DNA from: Trichomonas vaginalis G3
Taxonomy: Eukaryota; Parabasalia; Trichomonadida; Trichomonadidae
Length of the DNA stretch: 64,000 nt
Direction of reading: 5' to 3'
Assembly (NCBI RefSeq): GCF_026262505.1
Contig: NC_067206.1
Span: 20,605,319-20,669,318, forward strand
How positions within the stretch are numbered: position 1 is the stretch's first letter; every line of letters begins with the position of its first letter. The position numbers and the translations under genes were made by a program. The notes beneath the pieces are model-generated. The model was not told where the DNA came from and ran no database searches. It saw only the letters and a list, made by a program, of their open reading frames with translations. Below, piece by piece: positions 31,491 through 42,330 of the stretch.

Positions 31491-32804
31491 CATGCATTAG
31501 TGAAGAGTTTTTAAATTCCAAAATTTTTTCAAAATTTGGAAAAACATGTGAATTATTTCATTTTGTAAATATGTTTTTTAATTTTTAAATTTTTTTGGAT
31601 TTTTTCGCTCTTCAAATCATTTTTTACCTTTTCACATAAGGTATCATTAAAAAACCTATCGAGCAATATGTTCAATAATAAATGCATTTTTTAATGCCCA
31701 AGGTAATTATACTTTGATAGCAAATTAATAAAATGAGGCAATAAAATACAAAAAATTAACTTTTATCATACTTAACTTTCCATTCTGAGACCAGATTTAG
31801 AATTTTCAGAACCCCAGGATTCAGAAACAAGCGGAAAAATACATTAAATACTGGAGATAATTCGTTTTTAAATTAAAGATAAAGATTATGATATTAAAAA
31901 TTTCTTTCAAAGAAATGGAGAAAGTCATACAATCACAATTAGAACTAAATATTCTGGGGATTTCCCATTTTTTCATTCAAAAAGTGACATTCCCATTTTT
32001 TGCATTCCAAAATTGGGAAGTCTGTCAATATTGATGATATATCATATGTGATAATTCCATTGATCAGTACAAGTCTAATATGTTATATTAATAACGTTAT
32101 TCGAATTCAGTCCTGACATTGAAAAAGTTATTATCTGATATCAGTTCAAAATCTCTGCATTATTCGTGAATGCTTTGCGTTTGTTCTATAGCAAGAGTTT
32201 AAACTATTTGTTTGAGTCAATATGAAGTTATGATTGTGAAATGATATTGCATCAAATGGTAAAACTGTGTTTTAATGTGTTTTGTATGCGTATGTGTTTC
32301 GGACATATATGTGGTATATAGTACATGTGTGTTTAATGAGATAAAAACAATATTGAATAAGTTAGGAAAATAATTTTTAAGAAAAGACCAGGAAGGGGGT
32401 CCTTTCTCAAGGTCAGGGCCCCCTTCTAGGCTTTCCCTAAATGTACTTTTCATTTTTTTTGCCGTATCTCAGGGAGAATCGTATGTGATTTTGAGGATCT
32501 CCCCAGATTCGGTAAAATATATTCAAAGCGAATCTCTGGCATTTGCTGAGGCCAGAGCCTGTATTTGTATGTCTTTCAGGGCCGAGATGGGAGGAGATCG
32601 TCAATGATGTGGAAACGATAATTTAAATGATTGTTTAACTGAAATTAGTTTATTATATCTCGAGATATTATCTTGATGTTTTCGAATTCATTCTATTTCC
32701 ATATTATCTATTTACAATGATTTTATTCCATCGATTGGTAATATAAAGGCCTCTATATCTTATCTATATTTATAGTTATATTTGATTTAATGCATTTTTG
32801 GCCT
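31491..32804. other. No recognisable gene
   Basis: Contains a purine/pyrimidine-biased imperfect inverted stretch near 32390-32435 (GGGGGTCC...GGGCCCCC). Nothing coding could be supported. Confidence 0.4.
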
Positions 32805-32871
32805 TTTATTTTAGTGAGGTGACCGTTTATTTTACCAATCTTGTAGCCACCCTAAATTTCCCTCATACTAT

Positions 32872-33087
32872 ATGTATAACTTACTATATATTTGTGTTTA
32901 TATGTGCATATATTCCCAAAGCTCCTGCTATATCCTATTAAGAGTAGCTAAAAAAGGTCCACTTGTGGTATGGGAATTTTCACTTCACTTGGGGAGATCC
33001 AAAAAAAACGCATACAAAACAATTTATTCGCAAGCATATAATCCAATATTAGCGCCCTTTGCTGAAAATGTCTTGACTCTTCCATAA
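32872..33087 (+). pseudogene. Possible C-terminal coding scrap
   Basis: The second half of this 71-codon frame (VAKKGPLVVWEFSLHLGRSK to ENVLTLP) has coding character. The first half is AT-rich noise. It lies just outside the right end of the 9.45-kb composite, on the opposite side from the hAT-like fragment. No family recognised. Confidence 0.25.
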
Positions 33088-33289
33088 TTGTTTGGATTAT
33101 TTAATACATACCATTTGAAATCCAAGGATGATCTTCAGTATGCTGTACAGATTTTATCATTTCTGCATATTATTAGCTTCAAGTGATAAAGCTTTTTATT
33201 TTCATTTGATTTTTTTAATTCAAATACTGTGGGAAATGAATACTGTCTACCATCTCCTTTATTCACTAACTGAAAAATCAAAAAATGTT

Positions 33290-33805
33290 TTAATTCAATA
33301 ATATTTTTCTCATTAATATATTCGTGGAAAAGAAATAGATTTGGAACACGACTTGTTCATGAATTATGTCATGAATACTGTATTTAATTCCAAATTGTGT
33401 GGTACTAAATAATGTATTGGCAAGCACTCCACTGTTTATACTTTGGTAGTTCTTAATCACATTCAAATGATAGAGATCCTTAAAGGTGAACCCAAAGTTC
33501 TTATTGATTTTTGATTCTAGTTCTGTTAATAATTTAACATCATTCGAGCTATATTTATCATCGAATATATCTTCAGTATCAATAAAATATGTCATTAATT
33601 CTAAAAAATATAAATGACTCAATTTCTCTAGTTTTGTATTTCTCCTGGAAAATAACTTGCATATAATTTGGTGATGCTCCCATTTGACTTGTGTGTCATT
33701 TTTCTTTTCCAAAAACTTTGGATGGAGAGGAAATACTGTATCCTCGTTGAATTCTCCATTTTTCGCTTCATATATGTCTCCAACTATACGCAACAAAATA
33801 AGCAT
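33290..33805 (-). pseudogene. Frame following the pogo-like transposase
   Basis: A 171-codon frame (VKWEHHQIICKLFSRRNTKL and LELMTYFIDTEDIFDDKYSS) eleven bases downstream of the DDE fragment on the same strand. No domain is recognised. It could be the second part of the same decayed transposase locus or an accessory frame. Confidence 0.35.
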
Positions 33806-33815
33806 CCATTTTCTC

Positions 33816-34601
33816 TTATATAATCAGTTTTTGAGCAAAAATACCTTCTGAAACTCGGTTATTTATCATTGCAATAGTAATCGGTGGTAATTGATTAATG
33901 TTTTGAATATGCTGACCAAATTCGTATCGAGTGATTTGGAAAATTTCATTTTGTGATGTTAAAATTTTATTTGATGTATTGTATCTGTTAGTGGGATTTG
34001 GTATTGAATTTGACAATTTATTTGTTAGATCATTATCTATTGCACGTTGTGGGTTAAAGGGATGTAAACCACTTTTTTCAAATGAATTAATTAAGACAAT
34101 TCTTCTGAATTCTTCCCATGCTTCTACCAGAATTCGTGAAATTTTAAGCCTCACTTTTGCAATATTACTGATATTATAAGTTTCAGTAGAATATTGTAGA
34201 TTATATTTTAATTTATTAATATTTGCTTTCAGTGATGCAGCACAACCGACATCAAAAGGCTGCAAAACCGCAGTACAATATACAGGAAATGTTATCAACT
34301 CAATATTGAACAATTTCAAAATTTGACATCCAAAGTAGCTAACTCTGCTGATATGATTGTCAACAAATAACAATACTTGTTGAGCTGCAACATTGGAATC
34401 AAGCTTTTCTCTGTACCTTTGGGGTTCAGTAATAAAGAAGATCACAAAAACATCCCAAGGTTTCTTTGTCATCCAACCAGATGTCTGTCCAGCAAAGAAT
34501 GCATTTACAGAACTTAACTCTGGTGTAATATTCTGGATGCCGGGCAAGATAATAAATGACTTCATCTTGTAATAAACTCTTCGATATAGTTTTTTTTCCA
34601 C
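33816..34601 (-). pseudogene. pogo/Jerky-like DDE_1 transposase fragment
   Basis: The frame shows the typical DDE_1 order: LLFVDNHISRVSYFGCQIL (second catalytic Asp), then NIELITFPVYCTAVLQPFDVGCAASL (third acidic residue in QPFD), then the downstream WEEFRRIVLINSFEKSGLHPFNP stretch usual before the C-terminus of these enzymes. The first catalytic Asp and the DNA-binding N-terminus are missing or beyond a frameshift; a second frame (34426-34638) overlaps its start. The open frame begins at a GTG, so no real start is present. Confidence 0.65.
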
Positions 34602-34841
34602 CTAAAGATCGTTTTTTTAGAAGTGTTTCAACCTCCAATTGAATACAAAGTTAGGTTAATATGATTTTAAAATATATATTTCATCTGTGATTTCAGAGAA
34701 AGGGACAGACTAGCCCATTGTCACTTTTTAATTTAGCAAATGAACGCTTATGGAGTGGAGTTTTTGGGTAAATCTGATTTGCTTATAAATGAAATAAAAT
34801 CAAAAGAAACCATATTGGCATTATATTATGCAAAAATAAAT

Positions 34842-35408
34842 GATCTTACTTAGTACTTTTAAAGTTAATTTCAGAAAAAATTTGACACAATGGTATCCGG
34901 CACATACAAGTGGTGTACAACCAAAATATAAGTTGGTTTAAACATATATTGCTATATCTCATGATCTTACTTAGTACTTTTAAAGTTAATTTCAGAAAAA
35001 ATTTGACACAATGGTATCCGGCACATACAAGTGGTGTACAACCAAAATATAAGTTGGTTTAAACATATATTGCTATATCTCATGATCTTACTTAGTACTT
35101 TTAAAGTTAATTTCAGAAAAAATTTGACACAATGGTACCCGGCACATACAAGTGGTGTACAACCAAAATATAAGTTGGTTTAAACATATATTGCTATATC
35201 TCATGATCTTACTTAGTACTTTTAAAGTTAATTTCAGAAAAAATTTGACACAATGGTACCCGGCACATACAAGTGGTGTACAACCAAAATATAAGTTGGT
35301 TTAAACATATATTGCTATATCTCATGATCTTACTTAGTACTTTTAAAGTTAATTTCAGAAAAAATTTGACACAATGGTATCCGGCACATACAAGTGGTGT
35401 ACAACCAA
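34842..35408 (+). repeat. 121-bp tandem array, about 4.7 units
   Basis: Units begin at 34842, 34963, 35084, 35205 and 35326 (GATCTTACTTAGTACTTTTA) and differ at very few positions (for example GGTATCCGG versus GGTACCCGG). The last unit is truncated where transposase coding sequence begins. The high identity means recent expansion. Confidence 0.9.
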
Positions 35409-35680
35409 ATCTTCGACTCGATGAACTTGTCATCGAGTTATATTCCAGTGTTGTTCCTTCATTCCTGATTAAGTTGCAAATTAAAGGTCTGGATTCAGAG
35501 AGAAGTGTTAAAGTTATCAAAAAAGTCACAAGAGATTTCGAAGAAATGACACAATTTAAAAAAGTCGAATGCATCAGTATGCTTGAAGCTGTTCAGAAAG
35601 GTCTGAAAAATGATACACTTGATCCCAACATTGTTTACTCAACATTAAAAATATTATTGCAAAGAAAACATTTGATTTAA
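35409..35680 (+). pseudogene. MULE transposase C-terminus
   Basis: Encodes LRLDELVIELYSSVVPSFL through STLKILLQRKHLI and a stop. It aligns residue for residue in pattern with the C-terminus at 17011-17300 (LRIDDVIIEIYTKVISSFV ... TLKALLQRTHFI). Catalytic parts are absent. The open frame extends back into the 121-bp array only because the array happens to be open. Confidence 0.75.
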
Positions 35681-35902
35681 TAAACATTTAATTTATTATA
35701 ATTAATTTTTTATTACAGTATAGTAAAAAATGCTATAAATAAATTATTATATTTTATTAAAATGTGACTTTTAATAGTAAGTGAATAAAATAAATCAGGA
35801 ATTGGGAAAGAAGTAAGGTTAATTAAAAATAATGAAAATTACAAGTTTAAGGTTAACGAAAAAGTGACAATGGGCGAGTTTGTCCCCCACTCTGTGATTT
35901 CA

Positions 35903-36779
35903 TATTAAAAATGAAAAATACCTAAATTTAAGTTTGAGAGAACTCATAGAAACCATTCTGACACATGTTTTGCAAATTAAGTTATTTAAAATCAGGATAA
36001 TGAGTAGAACAAAAAATTCAATGGTAATTTCCCGACGGTTATTTGTTATGACACATTGAACCAATTATGTAATTTTGAATGAAATTCTGCCTTATGAAGG
36101 TGCTGCCTGCCTTTGAAGTGGTTTATTATATTTAATACATATTGGTTAATATAGCACTTAAGATATTTAACCCCTAACTTATATTATAAAATCAAATAAT
36201 TTTTATTTTTCTTCAAAATTCCTAAATAATTGTACTACTTTGCAGAACTTATTGTTTTTAGACTGTTGGTTCTGTTTATTTTTATTAAATAACATTATTT
36301 ATACAATTTTCTTCATTATAAACCAATTACATGCATTACAAACGATAATTAATTACTCTTGAGTATTATAAAGCAAATATAAAATCACATACTCTAAGTT
36401 TATATAGTATTTGCTCTAGGTACAATATTTTGGATATGTATAATGCTATAACAGACTTTTGGATATATGAATATGCTTAAATGAATGTGATAGCATATAT
36501 AAGAATAAAGAGGGATGAAAATTTCATACCTTTGCCCATTTTGATATCAAATATTTAATTTATGAAGAGAGTTATCTATATTTTGTTTAAAGAAATCTAA
36601 TAGACTATAAAATCCTAAATAATATGAACTTAATTTTTATTTTATTGAAATTTTGTTTTTTCAGTATTTTTTCATAGATTCATTAAAAATTGCTATATAA
36701 TATTAACATGTAATTTTCAAATGTATCAAACAATTTTATTTTTGAAAACACAAAATACTGTATCTTTCTTTTTATTAAA
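35903..36779. other. No recognisable content
   Basis: AT-rich, with no frame or structured repeat noted. Confidence 0.4.
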
Positions 36780-37490
36780 CTATGGCAGTCCCAACGGGAA
36801 CCGCGGTAATTTACCGAGGTTTCCGCACACCGGTTCCTTTTTTAGGAATTTTTTAGATTAAAAAATATGCTTTGTAAATCATTTTTTGTAAATCGGCAAA
36901 AATTTGGAAATATTCTGATGATAATAAATCTGGGAATAGTATTTGAAATACGAGAACAACCTATTTAAAAGTGTTTCCGAAAGCTATATGCGAAAATTTG
37001 AAATTATACAAAATCGAGCGAAACACTTTTAAATAGGTTGTTCTCGTATTTCAAATACTATTCCCAGATTTATTATCATCAGAATATTTCCAAATTTTTG
37101 CCGATTTACAAAAAATGATTTACAAAGCATATTTTTTAATCTAAAAAATTCCTAAAAAAGGAACCGGTGTGCGGAAACCTCGGTAAATTACCGCCACATC
37201 AATAGTTTACGACACTTTTCCCGTAAATTGAGTAGTTTACTGCACTTTTTCAGTAAAATTGAGTTACGGGAATCTGTAAGATTACCGTACCTCACTTCTA
37301 GTTGAAAATAGCATTAGTATATAATAAATAGATATATTATTCATATTTTTGATTTTGAATTACAGAAAAAGTGAGTTCAGAACTTCCAATTATTATCTGA
37401 TTAATTATGTTAAAAATACTATAAGGAATTAAAATACATAATGTTGAAATTTGAATTACGGAAAAAGTGAGGGTGAAAGTGAAGTGAAAA
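36780..37490 (-). repeat. Long complex repeat, right member of an inverted pair
   Basis: Reverse-complement counterpart of 30911-31490: CCGCGG block, TTGCCGATTTACAAAAAATG block, ACGGGAATCTGTAAG and the GAATTACGGAAAAAGTGAGG end near 37453-37471. It differs from the left member by containing a full palindrome. Confidence 0.6.
36804..37193. repeat. Perfect palindrome, 173-bp arms, 44-bp spacer
   Basis: 36804-36976 and 37021-37193 are exact reverse complements as far as I could check base by base. Such a structure would extrude as a large cruciform. Perfect arms imply very recent formation or continuing gene conversion. Confidence 0.85.
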
Positions 37491-37682
37491 AGTAAGATAT
37501 TTTTTGTTGAAATAATCATAGTTGTACAATTTTGAAACTATATGTAAAGCTATAAATTGAATAAATTCAAAAACAAAAATTGTTTGTTCTTATTAATAAA
37601 TTTATATTAATCAATATTTGAACAACCCGTAATTAAAATTGAATTCCTCTTAAAATTTAATCCATACGTTAATTTTTAATTT
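37491..37682. other. AT-rich spacer
   Basis: Nothing recognised. Confidence 0.35.
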
Positions 37683-38515
37683 GCTCGGCGAATGCCGAGC
37701 TTCCCTACTTCTCTTGTCATTCCTTCAAAAACTCTAATCTCATCGCACTTACAAACATCATGATTTGATGTATTGTCGAGAAATCTTAGACTTGTTTGTC
37801 ATTTGATTATAGCATTTGAAAGTCATCTCGAAAATCAATTAACAAAACAATTTCCCAAACATCTACATACAAGTAGATGATGGTAAACTCATTAGAGTTG
37901 TTTTGCTATGATTCCTCCAATCTTATGATGAGAAAAATCATATCAAAACAGCTCTAATCGAACATTCTACACAGCTTAGCATCCAGCTAGTTCCAAGTAA
38001 TGCGATTACAACATCAACGGCCAAAGCCTTTCAGAGTCCTTTAATCATTTCTTCTCATCTCAATGTGAAGTGGCCCCAAACGAACTACAAGCTGACGTTA
38101 CAACGCATTACAACCCGGTTAATACGAGCATATACATTAGAGCTGCTTTGTTATGATCTCCCTCATCAATTGATGAGAGATCTCATTATGAAGCAGCTCC
38201 AATCGAACTAAAAACCTACATACAAATGAGTGAAAACAAACTCATTAGAGTTGTGTTGCTTTGATTTCTCTCATCAGAAGATGAGAGATACCAGAACAAA
38301 ACAACTCTAATCAAACTTTCTACACAACTCAGCACAGTATCAATGCAAAGTAATGCGTCTGTATCGTTAACAAGCAAAGTTGTTTCGGGTCCTTCCATTT
38401 TGGAAGAATTCGGAACAACTTTGCGAATTGATAGTGTAAACCCATATACATGAAAGCGTGCATGCATAAAGACAGGTATTGTCAGCAATGACTACCTGCC
38501 CAGCTATGAGTGATC
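37683..38515. repeat. Second hairpin array, with three paralogous hairpins
   Basis: Begins with a GCTCGGC/GCCGAGC hairpin (37683-37701), the inverted counterpart of the one ending the first array. Three hairpins at about 37892-37962, 38130-38203 and 38247-38312 share the stem CATTAGAGYTGYKTTG with a nested inner stem (CTCATC...GATGAG). Others lie at about 38372-38438 (GCAAAGTTGTTTC arms) and 38453-38510. Stems carry paired changes between copies, such as GTTG/CAAC versus GCTG/CAGC. No coding frames. Confidence 0.75.
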
Positions 38516-38639
38516 AGAGAATTACCATCTCAGGCTTTTTGAGAACGTTTCAGCCAGGACTCTCGTATGTTGACTGTGAGAAAGGCATCCTTTATCTGAA
38601 ATAGATGCTTTTCCAACAATCAAATTCGAAGATCTTCGA

Positions 38640-38834
38640 CGTTGTTGTAAAAAGAGAAGGAGAAGGAAAGAAGAGGAAGGAGAGGAAGAAGGAAAGGAAA
38701 AGAAGAAGAAGAAAAAAAGAAAAAAAAGAAGGACATATTAAATATAATGCGCACTTAATAGTGCCGAGGCGCGATTTTTTTGACCCTATATTACCGCACG
38801 GCAATGTTTTTCTCGATTTTGTACAGCCCTATAT
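38640..38834 (-). repeat. GC-rich head plus polypyrimidine tract, copy 3 (inverted)
   Basis: Read on the minus strand: ATATAGGGCTGTAC, ACATTGCCG, CGCGCCTCGGC, GTGCGCATTATATTTAATAT, GTCC and a C/T tract. Same order as 30074-30290. The purine-only open frame on the plus strand here is an artefact of the tract. Confidence 0.65.
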
Positions 38835-39425
38835 TAAACACATAGTCTAATCAAAATCAAATATAATAATCAGAAAAATCTTCGAATTGGAACACTTCAC
38901 AACGTGTGAAACCCATATTTCAATCAACAAGTTTATAGTTAAAATATAAGTCCAATATTGCTTGCTTTATGGTTGAAGCACTTTTTTTGATTAATTATCC
39001 ATTAACATATAATGAGAAATATAGGAATGCAAAATAAAATGCAGAACAAGCAATCATCATAGCCGACCTCTCAAATTTATCATAGATTCAAAATTTTCAA
39101 TGAGGTTTTGACTTTTTGAGCAATCTATCTCAATTGACTCTTAGGTTCGTAAAAGGATGGTAAATTTTTTTAACCGTCAATACTATTCCAAAATATGTTA
39201 CAGACGTATCCCTATTTATTTGCTATTTTATAGAATTTTACATCCGAAATCAATTTCAATAATAAAGCGTATCAATTCAGCTACATACTTATTTATATCC
39301 TGCTATATTTACTCTTGTGCTTGAATAAACATAATTTTTATTTTAAATCATATCTTCCTGAAAATCTTCCCAAGCTTAAATAATTTACTTCCGAAATTGA
39401 AATTAACTTCCAAATCGGCATCAAT
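38835..39425. other. No recognisable content
   Basis: AT-rich spacer without supported features. Confidence 0.4.
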
Positions 39426-39641
39426 ACTTCTGTCGTTATGGTTATTAATTTAGACAATATTGATTTTAATCTTTGATTATCAAAACACTAAAGTCATCTT
39501 TTTAACTTTTTCATGGTCGCATTAAATTAAGTCTAAAGTACTATTTTATGTGGTACTCTTAGAGTTTTTGTATTCATTGTACACGTTGAAATAATACCAT
39601 TAAAGGAATGACAGACTTTCAAAAAATAGTTTGGTTACCTT
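39426..39641 (+). repeat. Dispersed repeat, copy 2
   Basis: Counterpart of 793-1008 in the same orientation. It lies about 110 bases beyond the 3' end of the ankyrin gene. Confidence 0.7.
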
Positions 39642-39750
39642 AATGTATAATCATATTACGAAATTTTCACTTGAAAATTCCGACTCGTTGAATTCTGCTG
39701 TGATATCTTGGAATAAAAAAATTAAAGTTATCAAACATGGTTTACTGATA

Positions 39751-41037
39751 TTACTTTTTTGGTTTATAGTGGGTCTTTACAAGTTCTTTGTATTGTGGTT
39801 TGCCGACAGTCATAATTAATTCATAATAAGTTTTATGGTTTGGAGCAATTCCAGAGAAATCAAAGCCATGATCGATAATGTATTTAAAGAATTCTTCTTG
39901 GCCTGGTTGTGTGATAAAATTTGCAATGAATGCGCCTTTATCGAAATAGTGGTTAATATCATTGCCATTCTTTATAAGTAGGTCGAGTATTTTGAGAGCG
40001 TCTGGTTTTGGCGATAAACAGTTAATGGGAAGCTTATTCGATTTATCAGTGACATTAACGTTAGCTCCTGCGTTTATAAGCATTTCAACTATTTCGTAGC
40101 TCCCAGATGTAACAGCGAAATGTATTGGATATTGCTTTAAAAAGCCTCTTTGGTTGACATTTGCTCCTTTGTCAATTAATTTCTGAACTAGATCAGCCCG
40201 TGTGCTACCAATAGCAAACATGAGTGCAGATCTGCCTTCACCATCTAAGTAATTAACGTTAACTTTATCTGATTGAAGAAGTAAGTTAACGCCATCGTAA
40301 AGTCTATGAGCAATGCACTTCATAAGAGGTGAGTAATCCTTTTCATCTTTAAGAGACATTGGTACGCATCTTTCCATCAAAAATACAAATGGTTGTGTTT
40401 TATGTTGCTCAATGGCTTTAAGTAATGGAGAATTTATTGCTACTTTACCAGCTGACTGTTGTATATATTTGGCGCCACAATCAAAGAGAATTCTTAAAAT
40501 TTCATCAGAATCATTACAAGTAGCCAGGCAAATTGGAGTATAACCATTTGCTGGAGCTGAATTAATATCTACGTTATGCTCTGTACAAAGGTAAATCAGT
40601 ACTTCTTTGGCGCCTCCTAATGCTGCATAATGTACTGGAGCGTATCCTAATGCTGATTTAATTTCGGGAGAAATACCTTGTTTGTCGAAATACTCGACAC
40701 AGTCCAATGCATCGTAAAATGCTGCGACATGCATCAAAGTTAATCCTTTATTTAAACTTGAAGTAAAATATGTTTCACAGCTGTGTGTTAGCATTGAAAA
40801 ATAATGCAAATAGCGTATTGTTACGCCAATTTGCTTATAAATAGGTACATACTCTAATTCATAAGAAGTATCTTGAAGAGTTGTAACATTTCCATTCAAC
40901 TCCTTCTGAAGCTCATCAACTCTGTTGTTTTTCACAATGTTGAATAGCTTTGGATTTCCTTGCAGACTCATAAAATCAAAATAAAAAAAATTATCAAAAT
41001 TAAAACATTCGACCAAGTATAGAAAGAGGTTTTCCAT
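39751..41037 (-). CDS. Ankyrin-repeat protein
   Basis: An intact 428-aa gene, the clearest host gene in the window. From about residue 100 it is built of ankyrin repeats (33-residue units such as GLTLMHVAAFYDALDCVEYF, GYAPVHYAALGGAKEVLIYL, GYTPICLATCNDSDEILRIL, GRSALMFAIGSTRADLVQKL, KQYPIHFAVTSGSYEIVEML), about eight in all. The N-terminal 90 residues are helical and without repeats. There is no signal peptide or membrane span, so it is probably cytosolic, with a role in protein-protein binding. The first ATG is used; a second at MSLQGNPKLF would shorten it by 22 residues. No initiator core lies within 20 bases of either; TCATTG lies about 55 bases upstream of the first. Trichomonads have a very large ankyrin family. 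Confidence 0.88.
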   Translation of the reverse strand: MENLFLYLVECFNFDNFFYFDFMSLQGNPKLFNIVKNNRVDELQKELNGNVTTLQDTSYELEYVPIYKQIGVTIRYLHYFSMLTHSCETYFTSSLNKGLTLMHVAAFYDALDCVEYFDKQGISPEIKSALGYAPVHYAALGGAKEVLIYLCTEHNVDINSAPANGYTPICLATCNDSDEILRILFDCGAKYIQQSAGKVAINSPLLKAIEQHKTQPFVFLMERCVPMSLKDEKDYSPLMKCIAHRLYDGVNLLLQSDKVNVNYLDGEGRSALMFAIGSTRADLVQKLIDKGANVNQRGFLKQYPIHFAVTSGSYEIVEMLINAGANVNVTDKSNKLPINCLSPKPDALKILDLLIKNGNDINHYFDKGAFIANFITQPGQEEFFKYIIDHGFDFSGIAPNHKTYYELIMTVGKPQYKELVKTHYKPKK

Positions 41038-42330
41038 GGCATCGGTCTAAATGGAGTAGATTGATTATAGTTATTGGAAAATCGAGGAAAACAATGAAAT
41101 TCAAGGAAAATCTGACACCAAAAATTTTTTCTTTCCGAAGTCTTTTTTCTTTTTTTGCTCAGTTTGTGATTTGAAAAGATGTGTTATTATGCGAGAAGAT
41201 ATACTGTATTATATGTAAAAAATGTATGTGCTCAATTAAAATGTGTTTTTACTAAGTTAGCGTGAAGATCTTGAAATATCTGATTGGAAAAAAAATCTCA
41301 ACGCTGGAGGCTGGATGAGGTGCAGGAATATTCTTTACAATATATATATGCTGTTAGGGCACTGTTTTTCCCCTAAGCTTTACAAATTTTCGGCCAAATA
41401 AAAACAGTATATATCATTCAGAATTATAGCATTTAGATTATACATACAAACAAAAATATAATCATTAGACATCGAAATTTTCTGAGGAATTTTGAGGGCA
41501 AAACCGAAAAAATCTAAATTCGGTATATAACAAATCAGAAAAATTAGAGACCTATTGTATAAAAATAAAAATGTAAAAATCGTGCAAAACATTTAAGATT
41601 ACGACAAACTTCTACTTTCCGGAAATAAAATTTATCTCTTCATTCAAAACTCATTGTCTGGCTTAAAGCGATCGGAGACTGAGCTAAAGAAAAAAATTTT
41701 CTAAATCAATCAAGCGTTTATTGCGTGTTTTGAAGAAAGTTTAATCATATGATAAGCTTTCATTAATAAAGGAATAAATGAGTTGAAAATCTTTCATTTA
41801 TAAGAAATCAAAAGTTGAAATACAACAGATTAAGAAAGTTGGATTATTGTAATTAAAAATCTTTGCTATATTTGGCATATGACAAGGCGGCAATAAAATA
41901 TGAAGGGGAAATTTGGAAAAGATTTGATATAAAGAAAAACTAATATACGTTAAGGAAATAGAAAGAATTATGAAATAAGAAACTTCTTAAGGATGAAACT
42001 CACTTTTCTGACAGCAAGACTTGAAGAAGAGAGAAATCTTGTTTTTAAATGAAACTTCTTAAGGATGAAGCTTTATTTTTCTGACAGCAACAATTTTATC
42101 TTGTGACTGGCTTCTATGATTACAATTTCCAAAATTTGATTTTTTTCTTCTTCACACTATATCTACTGAACATATAATTTATATCCATCGTCTTCTATAC
42201 CATTGATAATGCTATTATATTCATATGTTTTCACATACATAATAACACCCCAATTTCTTTGATTTATATTATTTATATTTATTTCTTTGAAAAAGGCAGT
42301 AAGAAATTCGAAACAATCATTAATTTGATA
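41038..42330. other. Spacer with a local direct duplication
   Basis: GAAACTTCTTAAGGATGAA followed by TTTTCTGACAGCAA occurs at about 41981 and 42051, 70 bases apart. No gene could be supported. Confidence 0.45.

Larger units (their letters stand above)
23403..32852. mobile_element. 9.45-kb composite transposon with 48-bp TIRs and 10-bp target duplication
   Basis: Bases 23403-23450 and 32805-32852 are exact inverted repeats (GGGTGGCTACAAGATTGG...). Directly outside both is taaatttccc (23393-23402 and 32853-32862), a 10-bp target duplication. The IS5/PIF-type transposase with a USP protease lies 0.4 kb inside the left end and is the best candidate for its own enzyme. The rest holds a hairpin array and broken genes. 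Two other repeat pairs have one partner inside and one outside it (see findings), so its right part has a complex history. Confidence 0.7.
34696..35892 (+). mobile_element. 1.2-kb deleted MULE with 10-bp target duplication
   Basis: The 10 bases tgtgatttca flank it exactly (34686-34695 and 35893-35902). The inverted ends share GGGACA.ACT.GCCCATTGTCACTTTTT. It retains only the C-terminus of a MULE transposase plus a tandem array, so it is a deletion derivative mobilised in trans. Its ends belong to the same group as those at 16209 and 42749. Confidence 0.85.

Noticed and set aside
32872-33087. Complete 71-aa gene
   Set aside because: The first half is AT-rich noise and no promoter motif is present. 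Kept only as a low-confidence scrap.
25518-38515. Outright call of microRNA genes
   Set aside because: Hairpin shape alone is not enough. Without small-RNA data they are recorded as inverted-repeat arrays only.
38605-38850. Lys/Glu/Arg-rich 81-codon gene
   Set aside because: It is the purine strand of the repeat-family tract. The open frame is compositional.
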